Below, in pieces: positions 14,884 through 20,966 of a stretch of DNA of 23,964 bases. A program made the position numbers and the translations under genes. This stretch comes from JANNHK01 sp034408875 (lineage in GTDB: Bacteria; Actinomycetota; Acidimicrobiia; IMCC26256; PALSA-610), in assembly GCA_034408875.1 (NCBI GenBank), contig JAWXCJ010000134.1:1-23964 (forward strand), written 5' to 3'. Position 1 is the first letter of the stretch; every line of letters begins with the position of its first letter. The notes below the pieces were generated by a model that worked only from the letters and a program-made list of their open reading frames with translations, was not told where the DNA came from and made no database searches.

Positions 14884-15279
14884 TTAGGCGAAGTTGAAGG
14901 CGACGTGGGTGGAGCGCAGGCCGTAGACGAAGGCGTTGGGCATCTCCACCGGGTCGGTGCCGGGGACCGTGTCGACCGCGGCGACGCGGCACATGTTGTG
15001 GATCGGCGTGACGTAGCGGATGAACTCCTCGACCGCGACCGTCATGTCGGCGCCGTTCTTGAGCAGCTCCCACTGGTCGGTCCGCGCGATCAGGTCGAGG
15101 ATCGTGCGGGTCGGCAGCGGTGCCGCCAGTTTCTCGACGATCTCCACGCCCCACGATTCGTTGACGGGGTCCCAGTAGCAGGGCGCGTGTTCCCGCATCC
15201 ACGCGTACGTGGCGTACGGGTCGGTGACATAGAACTGCCCGTCGAGCAGGTCGATCTGGGTAAGCGCGGGGTTTTCGAT
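14884..15279 (-). pseudogene. Eroded cytochrome P450 with frame-preserving internal deletions
   Basis: 131 codons against about 400 for an intact P450. The N-terminus (QIDLLDGQFYVTDPYATYAW, then MREHAPCYWD) is a standard bacterial P450 start through residue 44 (WGV). The text then jumps to EIVEKLAAPLPTRTILDLI, normally about 100 residues later. At residue 65 it jumps to the segment holding the K-helix ExxR (Glu85-Arg88 in VEEFIRYVTPIHNM). After residue 104 it jumps to a normal C-terminal tail, PGTDPVEMPNAFVYGLRS. The I-helix and the whole haem-binding Cys loop are missing, so it cannot be a working P450. The expected first codon is ATC (15277-15279) instead of ATG, and the first in-frame ATG is at 15198. 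No stop or frameshift breaks the remaining frame. It is convergent with the MFS gene and divergent from the dehydratase. Confidence 0.82.
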
Positions 15280-15302
15280 AGTGCGTAAAGTATTCCGCGA
15301 TG
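15277..15302. promoter_or_regulatory. Divergent promoter with overlapping symmetric -10 elements
   Basis: The seven bases TAAAGTA (15286-15292) read TAAAGT on the plus strand, 8 nt before ATG 15300. On the minus strand they read TACTTT, 7 nt before the ATC at 15279 that is in phase with the P450 remnant. One melted region could thus serve both directions and give near-leaderless transcripts each way. No strong -35 is visible on either side. Confidence 0.5.
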
Positions 15303-16565
15303 CCGGACGCGGGCCACATCACCGACGCGAAGATCACTGATGAAGGAGTGGCCCGGCTCCGGGCTCGGATCGGCGTTCCCGAACCGCATCCGATGCCGCC
15401 GTACTACGCCCTGCCGACGACCGACACGTTCCGCAACGTTGCCGTGGCCTACGGAGACGACAACCCGCTGTGGTGCGACCCGGAGTACGGACCGACGACG
15501 CGGTGGAACAGCCCGATCGCGCCGCCCGCGCTGGTCGGCGGCGACACGCTGATCGGTGAGGACGAGGTGCCCGAGGTCGCGCCCGAGCACCGCGATCTCA
15601 TGAAGGGCGACCCGCTCCGGGGCGTGCACGCGTTCTACGCGGCCGGCGCCCGCGAGTGGTGGGCGCCGCTCCTGCCGCTGCGGCGCACCCATCGGCGCAA
15701 CGCCCTGGTCGCCGCGCTCGACAAGCCGAGCGAGTTCGCCGGGCGCGCCATTCACGAGTGGACCGCGCAGGTGTTCCGCGACGACTCCGGGTCGATCCTC
15801 TCGGGGCAGTACCGGCTCATGGTGCGCGCCGAACGCGGTGAAGCGCGGGAGCGCAAGAAGTACGACGCGACCGAGATCGCGCCGTACACCGACGAGCAGA
15901 TCGACGCGATCGAGGCGCAGTACGCGGCAGAGAGGCCACGGGGGAGCGAACCGCGCTTCTGGGAAGACGTGGCCGAGGGCGACGAGGTCGGGCCGATGGT
16001 GAAGGGCCCGTTGACCGTCACCGACATGATCTGCTGGCACGCGGGCATGGGCATGGGGGTCTATGGCGTCAAGCCGTTGCGCCTCGGGTACCAGAACCGC
16101 ACTCGCATCCCGCGCTTCTTCCACCGAGACCCGCTGAACATTCCCGACGTGATGCAACGCGTGCACTGGGACCCGGAGTTCGCGCGTAAGGCGGGCAACC
16201 CGACCACGTACGACTACGGCCGCATGCGCGAGACATGGCTGATCCACTTGTGCACCGACTGGATGGGCGACGACGCGTGGTTGTGGAAGCTCGAGTGCGA
16301 GTTCCGCAAGTTCAACTACGTCGGCGACACGCAGTGGCTCCGGGGCCGGATCACCCGAAAATACTTGGGCGAGGGTGATCGGCCCGCCGTCGACATCGAA
16401 CTCGGCGCGGTGAATCAACGCGACGAAGAGACCACCCCCGGCCGAGCGACGATCCTGCTGCCCAGTCGCGGACACGGCGCCGTGCGCCTACCCGACCCGC
16501 CCGGTGGCGCGACTGACCTACAGGGCGCGCTCACCGCGATCTCGGAGGAGTTCTCGCGCCGATGA
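15300..16565 (+). CDS. Two-hot-dog acyl dehydratase (FAS1-like/MaoC-type)
   Basis: 421 aa. The N-terminal half contains VAYGDDNPLWCDPEYG, which matches the hydratase-2 motif GDxNPxHxD except that His is Trp, followed by SPIAPPALVGGD as the end of the hot-dog helix. The C-terminal half restarts with FWEDVAEGDEVGPMVKGPLTVTDMICW, a second MaoC-like domain, and continues with KFNYVGDTQWLRGRITRKYLGEG, the classic C-terminal hot-dog strand pair. Such double hot-dog proteins hydrate or dehydrate 2-enoyl/3-hydroxyacyl-CoAs. The changed N-domain motif means that domain may be structural. ATG 15300 follows the divergent promoter. The gene leads an operon in which the crotonase gene starts within its stop (ATGA). 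Confidence 0.82.
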   Translation: MPDAGHITDAKITDEGVARLRARIGVPEPHPMPPYYALPTTDTFRNVAVAYGDDNPLWCDPEYGPTTRWNSPIAPPALVGGDTLIGEDEVPEVAPEHRDLMKGDPLRGVHAFYAAGAREWWAPLLPLRRTHRRNALVAALDKPSEFAGRAIHEWTAQVFRDDSGSILSGQYRLMVRAERGEARERKKYDATEIAPYTDEQIDAIEAQYAAERPRGSEPRFWEDVAEGDEVGPMVKGPLTVTDMICWHAGMGMGVYGVKPLRLGYQNRTRIPRFFHRDPLNIPDVMQRVHWDPEFARKAGNPTTYDYGRMRETWLIHLCTDWMGDDAWLWKLECEFRKFNYVGDTQWLRGRITRKYLGEGDRPAVDIELGAVNQRDEETTPGRATILLPSRGHGAVRLPDPPGGATDLQGALTAISEEFSRR

Positions 16566-17350
16566 CCCTCCAGATCACCAACGCCGACGGCGTGTTGCGC
16601 CTCGTGCTCGACCGGCCCGACAAACGCAACGCGATCGACGACGAGATGATGAAGGCCCTCGTCGACGCTTTCATGGCCGCGACCACCGACGACACCGTGC
16701 GCGTGATCGTCCTCGAAGGTGCGGGCGACCACTTCTGCGGCGGTGCCGACATCGTCGCCCGCAACGCCGACCGCACTGTGAAACCGCGTACGGGCAGCAT
16801 TCAGCGGCGGTTGCCGACGCAAGCGCACCATCTCATCCCGCTGGTACTGAACGTGCAGGTTCCCGTCGTGGCCAAGGTGCGGGGGTGGGCGGCCGGTATC
16901 GGTTTCCAACTTGCGCTCGCGGCCGACATCACGATCGCGGCGGACGACGCGAGGTTCTGGGAGCCGTTCACCGAACGCGGCTTCACGCCCGACAGCGGCG
17001 CGACGTGGCTGTTGCCGCGCCGGGTCGGCGAAACGCGCGCTCGCGAACTGTTGCTCCTCGGCCGCACGCTCGACGGCCGCGAAGCGGCCGAGTGGGGAGC
17101 GATCCACCAAGCTGTGCCGGGCGCCGACCTCGACCACACGGTCGATGAGGTGATTGTCAAGCTCGGGTTGGGCCCGACCGTTGCGCTCGGTCTGACGAAA
17201 TGGCTGTTGCACCGGGGAGCCAACGCCTCCCTCGATGCGCATCTGGCCGACGAGGCGTTCGCCTTGGAGTTGTCGTCGCGTACCGACGACTTCCGCGAGG
17301 GCATGACCGCGTTCAAGGAGAAGCGGCCACCGCGCTTCGAGGGCAAGTGA
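16562..17350 (+). CDS. Enoyl-CoA hydratase/isomerase (crotonase) family protein 1
   Basis: 262 aa from ATG 16562 (ATGA overlap). Crotonase features in order: LVLDRPDKRNAIDDEMM, VIVLEGAGDHFCGGADI (first oxyanion-hole strand), VVAKVRGWAAGIGFQLALAAD (second oxyanion-hole Gly in AAGIG), then RFWEPFTERGFTPDSGATWLLPRRVG. In crotonase the first catalytic Glu falls in the 'PE' of that segment; here it reads PF. A Glu is kept at the second site (ARELLLLG). It may thus be an isomerase or a hydrolase/lyase variant rather than a standard hydratase. The C-terminus FREGMTAFKEKRPPRFEGK is the usual family ending, so the protein is complete. GTGA overlap couples it to the dehydrogenase. Confidence 0.9.
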   Translation: MTLQITNADGVLRLVLDRPDKRNAIDDEMMKALVDAFMAATTDDTVRVIVLEGAGDHFCGGADIVARNADRTVKPRTGSIQRRLPTQAHHLIPLVLNVQVPVVAKVRGWAAGIGFQLALAADITIAADDARFWEPFTERGFTPDSGATWLLPRRVGETRARELLLLGRTLDGREAAEWGAIHQAVPGADLDHTVDEVIVKLGLGPTVALGLTKWLLHRGANASLDAHLADEAFALELSSRTDDFREGMTAFKEKRPPRFEGK

Positions 17351-18558
17351 ACATTTCGCAGGCGAGTTCCGACGCCGAGGTCGTCGACGCGGTTCGTGCC
17401 TGGGTCGAGGACAACGTCCCGCGTGCATGGCGCGACGCGGCCCGTGCAGGTGGCGTCGACGGGATCCGAGCCGTGCGTTCGCGCGGCGAATACGAGGAGT
17501 GGTACCCCGCATTCGCGAAGGCCGGTCTCGTCGTGCCGACGTGGCCGGTCGCATATGGCGGCCTCGACTTCTCGCCCGCGATGGCGCGCCTCGTCGAGAA
17601 CGAACTGCGCCCGTTCAACCTCGGACGTCTGAACCCGCTCGGGCTCAACCTGTGTGCGCCCGCGCTGTTCGCGCACGGCACCGAGGAACAGCGGCTGCGC
17701 TTCCTCCCGCCGATCGTGCGCAACGAGGAAGTGTGGTGCCAGCTGTTCAGCGAACCGGGCGCGGGCTCCGACCTCGCGTCGCTCGCGACACGCGCCGAAC
17801 GCGATCCGGACCATTGGGGCGACACGTGGTTCGTCACCGGCCAGAAGGTGTGGACGACGTGGGCGCACATCGCCGACTACGGCGTTCTGCTCGCGCGCAC
17901 CGATGCCGACGTCCCCAAGCGGCAAGGCATCACGTACTTCCTCATCGACCTCCACCAGCCCGGGGTCGACGTGCGCCCGCTGCGCCACATCACCGGCGAG
18001 ATCGACTTCAACGAGGTGTTCCTCGACCGTGCGGTAGTCCCTGACCCGCAGCGCGTCGGCGATGTCGGCGAAGGATGGAAGGTCGCGAACGCGACGTTGT
18101 CCGGCGAGCGACAGATGGTGTCGGGTGCCGGCTCGGGTGGTGTCGACCGCATCGGCGGGCGCGGAGTCGAGCACGTCCTCGAACTGGCCCGCGCGCACGG
18201 CGTCGATCCGGTGCTGCGCCAAGAGCTGATGGGGGTCTACTGCGAGGAGCGCATTCGCGCGTGGACGAACCGGCGCGTTCGGGGCGGGCCGTTGAGTTCG
18301 CTGGGCAAGGTGCACCAGGGAAGCCTCAACCAGCGGATGCAACTGCTCGCGGTCGAGCTCCTCGGTGCCGGTGCGCTCGCGTGGGACGGCCCCGATCTCG
18401 TGCCCGAGGTGAAGGGCATGTTGCGCAGTCGCGCCAACACGATCGAGGGCGGGACCACCGAGGTGAACAAGAACATCCTCGGCGAACGCGTGCTCGGTCT
18501 GCCGCGAGAGCCGGACGCGTACGAGGGTGCGCCGTGGCGCGAGGTGCCGCGCAGTTGA
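17347..18558 (+). CDS. Acyl-CoA dehydrogenase family protein
   Basis: 403 aa from GTG 17347, overlapping the crotonase stop as GTGA; an earlier in-frame start inside that gene adds unrelated residues. The ACAD order is normal: VPTWPVAYGGLDFSPAMARL (N-terminal helical domain), CQLFSEPGAGSDLASLATRA (FAD and substrate contacts), WFVTGQKVWTTWAHIADYGVLLART (middle beta domain) and the C-terminal NTIEGGTTEVNKNILGERVLGLPRE with the FAD-binding GGT. It is FadE-like and would introduce the alpha-beta double bond in an acyl-CoA using FAD and electron-transfer flavoprotein. The actinobacterial FadE group includes heteromeric steroid side-chain enzymes, but a second ACAD is not visible here. Confidence 0.92.
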   Translation: MNISQASSDAEVVDAVRAWVEDNVPRAWRDAARAGGVDGIRAVRSRGEYEEWYPAFAKAGLVVPTWPVAYGGLDFSPAMARLVENELRPFNLGRLNPLGLNLCAPALFAHGTEEQRLRFLPPIVRNEEVWCQLFSEPGAGSDLASLATRAERDPDHWGDTWFVTGQKVWTTWAHIADYGVLLARTDADVPKRQGITYFLIDLHQPGVDVRPLRHITGEIDFNEVFLDRAVVPDPQRVGDVGEGWKVANATLSGERQMVSGAGSGGVDRIGGRGVEHVLELARAHGVDPVLRQELMGVYCEERIRAWTNRRVRGGPLSSLGKVHQGSLNQRMQLLAVELLGAGALAWDGPDLVPEVKGMLRSRANTIEGGTTEVNKNILGERVLGLPREPDAYEGAPWREVPRS

Positions 18559-18578
18559 GGCGCAGATCCGTAGGCGCG

Positions 18579-18634
18579 GGAGGTCGTTCCACGTGAGCGC
18601 GGGTGATGGAGCGCCGGAGGTCGTAGCCGCATGA
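18579..18634 (+). promoter_or_regulatory. Tandem GGAGGTCGT ribosome-site repeats and 13-codon leader ORF before crotonase 2
   Basis: GGAGGTCGT occurs at 18579-18587, 9 nt upstream of a GTG (18593) and again at 18616-18624, upstream of ATG 18631. The GTG opens a 13-codon ORF whose TGA (18632-18634) overlaps the crotonase ATG as ATGA, a coupling arrangement. The 22 bases at 18613-18634 recur exactly at 20244-20265 before the unknown protein. Whether the short ORF is translated is unknown. Confidence 0.5.
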
Positions 18635-19356
18635 GCGTGACGTACGCAACGGTGCGCGTCGAACGCGACGGTCCGGTCGGATGGCTGGTGTTCGACCGAC
18701 CCGACGCCGGGAACGCGATGAACGCCCGCATGTTCGACGACCTCGAAGCCGCGTGGCGCGAACTCGGCGACGACGACGCCGTGCGCGTCATCGTGAACAC
18801 GGGCGCGGGGAATGCGTTCCAGACGGGCCTCGACGTCGCGCAGCTCGCCCAGGATCGCGACGCGCTCCGAGAGCAGTCGCGCCGCACGAAGCACTTCGAG
18901 CTGAAGTTCACCAGCCGGGATAACGACGTGTGGAAGCCGGTCATCGCGGCGGTCAACGGCGTGTGCGCGGGCGGTGGGCTGCACTTCGTCGCCGACGCCG
19001 ACATCGTGCTCATGAGCCAGACCGCGACGCTCGTCGACCCCCACGTGTCAGTGGGGCAGGCAACCGTGTACGAGACGATCGGCTTGGCCAAGAAGTCGCC
19101 GATGGAGCCGGTCCTGCGGCTCGCGTTCACGGGCGTACACGAACGCATGAGCGCGGCTCGCGCGTACGAACTCGGCATCTGCTCACAGGTCGAACCGCCG
19201 GAGAGGTTGCGGGACGCGGCGCAGAAGCTCGCGGAGACGATTGCGCAACACCCGGCCGAAGAACTCGCGACCGTCAAACGGGCATTGTGGAACGCACTGG
19301 AAGGAACGCAGCGGAGTCCCGCCGGCCGAAGCCTGCAAGGACGGGAGCGCGAGTGA
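18631..19356 (+). CDS. Enoyl-CoA hydratase/isomerase family protein 2, short C-terminus
   Basis: 241 aa from ATG 18631, with GGAGG 10 nt upstream. It shows the crotonase pattern: GPVGWLVFDRPDAGNAMNA, VRVIVNTGAGNAFQTGLDVAQL, KPVIAAVNGVCAGGGLHFVADADIVL, and TLVDPHVSVGQA where the first catalytic Glu would lie (here Asp-Pro-His). It is a clear paralogue of the next gene (shared VGWL, NAMNA, AFQTG.DVA.LA, VWKPVI.AVNG.CAGG). It ends after KRALWNALEG with about 20 unrelated Arg/Ser-rich residues, whereas the paralogue continues for a further 40 or so. This looks like loss and replacement of the C-terminal helices, which in crotonases help trimerisation and cover the active site, so activity is uncertain. 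Confidence 0.88.
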   Translation: MSVTYATVRVERDGPVGWLVFDRPDAGNAMNARMFDDLEAAWRELGDDDAVRVIVNTGAGNAFQTGLDVAQLAQDRDALREQSRRTKHFELKFTSRDNDVWKPVIAAVNGVCAGGGLHFVADADIVLMSQTATLVDPHVSVGQATVYETIGLAKKSPMEPVLRLAFTGVHERMSAARAYELGICSQVEPPERLRDAAQKLAETIAQHPAEELATVKRALWNALEGTQRSPAGRSLQGRERE

Positions 19357-19378
19357 CCCATAGACAGGGGACGAAACG

Positions 19379-20218
19379 GTGAAATATCCCGAGCTGGAAA
19401 CCCTGAAGCTCGAACGGGTCGGGCCGGTCGGCTGGTTGATCAACAACCGGCCCGAGCAGCTCAACGCGATGAACGCGCTGATGCGCGACGAGTTCGAACT
19501 TGCGTGGCGCGCGCTCGACGCCGACCCGGAGGTGCGCGTGATCGTCCACACGGGCGAGGGACGCGCGTTCCAGACGGGCGTCGACGTCGCCGAACTCGCG
19601 AGCGACGGGCAGGGCATGGAGCGGTACCGCGATTCGGTCGAACGGTGGGACCTGCACTTCACGGCGTGGCACAACGAGGTGTGGAAGCCGGTCATCACCG
19701 CGGTGAACGGCATCTGCGCGGGCGGCGCCTTCCACTGGGTCGCCGACGCGGACATTGTGATCGCGAGCAGCGACGCAACGTTCTTCGACCCGCACACCTC
19801 GGTCGGTCAGGTCGTGGCGATCGAGGCGATCGGGCTCATGAAGCGCATGCCGGTGGAAGCCGTGATGCGCATGGCGTTCGTCGGACGGTATGAACGCATG
19901 ACTGCACAGCGCGCGTACGAGCTGGGGATGATCAGCCAGATCGTCGACCCGCCTGACCAGCTGCGCGCCGAGGCGCAGGCTCTGGCCGAGAAGATCGCCA
20001 AGAACTCACCCGCGGCCATGGCGGCAACGAAGCGGGCGCTGTGGAAGGCAGTCGAGCTCGGGCTCACCGACGCGTGTCGCGCCGGCGCGGCCGAACTCGT
20101 CTCGATGTGGGGCCACCCCGACCAGGAAGAAGGTCCGCGCGCGTTTGCCGAGAAGCGCGAACCCAACTGGAAGGCGCTCACGCCGCGTACAGGCGCAGAA
20201 CGTAGGCCCGGTGGTTGA
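19379..20218 (+). CDS. Enoyl-CoA hydratase/isomerase family protein 3
   Basis: 279 aa from GTG 19379, with an AGGGGA-type site about 10 nt upstream and 22 nt after the previous gene. Crotonase motifs: VGWLINNRPEQLNAMNALM, VRVIVHTGEGRAFQTGVDVAELA, KPVITAVNGICAGGAFHWVADADIVI and ATFFDPHTSVGQVVAIEAIGLMKRMP. As in its shorter paralogue, the first Glu position reads Asp-Pro-His, which suggests a shared chemistry other than classical two-Glu hydration. The full C-terminus is present (LTDACRAGAAELVSMWGHPD, EGPRAFAEKREPNW), followed by a short polar tail. The pair probably arose by tandem duplication. Confidence 0.9.
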   Translation: MKYPELETLKLERVGPVGWLINNRPEQLNAMNALMRDEFELAWRALDADPEVRVIVHTGEGRAFQTGVDVAELASDGQGMERYRDSVERWDLHFTAWHNEVWKPVITAVNGICAGGAFHWVADADIVIASSDATFFDPHTSVGQVVAIEAIGLMKRMPVEAVMRMAFVGRYERMTAQRAYELGMISQIVDPPDQLRAEAQALAEKIAKNSPAAMAATKRALWKAVELGLTDACRAGAAELVSMWGHPDQEEGPRAFAEKREPNWKALTPRTGAERRPGG

Positions 20219-20243
20219 CGACGACCCGCACGGGCGCTCGAGG

Positions 20244-20265
20244 GCCGGAGGTCGTAGCCGCATGA
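20244..20265 (+). repeat. Second copy of the 22-bp leader/ribosome-site repeat
   Basis: Identical to 18613-18634, including GGAGG, the spacer, ATG and the following A. It places ATG 20262 with a strong ribosome site 10 nt upstream. A weaker match (AGGCGCAGA followed by CGTAGGC) lies at the left end of both leaders, near 18558 and 20191, so the duplicated segment may once have been about 75 bp. Confidence 0.8.
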
Positions 20266-20948
20266 AGATGCATGAGGTGTCGATCGGCACGGCGATCGTC
20301 GCGCTCATCGAGCCGCACGAGGGCCAGGCGCGTGAGTTCAACCGGTGGTACGAGGGCGACCACTTCTATGCGGCGGTCACCGGCGGGCCGGGCGCGTTTG
20401 CGGGCAAACGATGGGTGGCGAACCGAGCGTGCAAAGCCGCGCGCGCCGGCGGCACGTTGTTCGGCGACCGAAACCGCGGTTCGTACCTCACGACCGCGTG
20501 GATACTCGAAGGCCGGCAGCCCGCGTGGGACGAGTGGGTCCGGCAACAGATGAAGGCCATCACGGAGCAGGACCGGCTCTTCGCCGGCCGCGACCACGTG
20601 CACACGGCCGTGTACTCGCACATCGCGACGGTCGGCCCGGCCGTCTACGCCCTCGACCGTGGCTACGAAGGCGTCCTCGCGATCGCGACCACCGCGTCGT
20701 CGACCGACGCCGTCGCCTGGACGCACGACAACGTCGGAAGCGCCGGCATCGACGCGGCCGTCGTGCTCGCGCCGTTGCGCGTCGTCCTGTCCGAGGCCGA
20801 CCCGGGCGAGCACATGCTCATCCTCGCGTTCACCACCGGTGACCCGATCGCGGCGTCGAAGCGACTCGACCTGCCGCCGGGCGCCGGATTCGCGAGCCCG
20901 TTTCTCGCGACGGTGCCCGGCACCGATACGTACACGGACGACCTGTAA
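20262..20948 (+). CDS. Unknown protein, possible alpha/beta-barrel fold
   Basis: 228 aa from ATG 20262, chosen for the GGAGG site; the frame is open upstream to 20145 but that part overlaps crotonase 3. The N-terminal half reads IGTAIVALIEPHEGQAREFNRWYEGDH, then AGKRWVANRAC and YLTTAWILEG. The second half reads GYEGVLAIATTASSTDAVAWTHDN, VVLAPLRVVLSE and EHMLILAFTTGDP. Strand-helix alternation and 'REFNRWYEGDH' resemble dimeric alpha/beta-barrel (EthD/stress-response barrel) proteins, a weak resemblance. No catalytic residues can be named. It sits between crotonases and an acyl-CoA ligase, so a role in the same pathway, for instance in handling an acyl-CoA intermediate, is plausible. Confidence 0.55.
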   Translation: MKMHEVSIGTAIVALIEPHEGQAREFNRWYEGDHFYAAVTGGPGAFAGKRWVANRACKAARAGGTLFGDRNRGSYLTTAWILEGRQPAWDEWVRQQMKAITEQDRLFAGRDHVHTAVYSHIATVGPAVYALDRGYEGVLAIATTASSTDAVAWTHDNVGSAGIDAAVVLAPLRVVLSEADPGEHMLILAFTTGDPIAASKRLDLPPGAGFASPFLATVPGTDTYTDDL

Positions 20949-20949
20949 G

Positions 20950-20966
20950 TAGTCTCGGTCCCGATG
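20950..20966 (+). promoter_or_regulatory. Probable leaderless promoter -10 for the acyl-CoA ligase
   Basis: TAGTCT (20950-20955) lies 8 nt before ATG 20964, immediately after the previous stop. There is no Shine-Dalgarno, so the ligase may have its own transcript despite the 15-nt gap. Confidence 0.4.

Noticed and set aside
14858..15337. Minus-strand ORF of 159 codons over the P450 remnant
   Set aside because: It is in a different frame from the P450 homology, is Arg/Pro-rich, and its last codons come only from the hairpin arm.
16801..19044. Antisense open frame of 747 codons opposite crotonase 1, the ACAD and crotonase 2
   Set aside because: It spans three recognisable genes on the other strand and has no coherent motifs.
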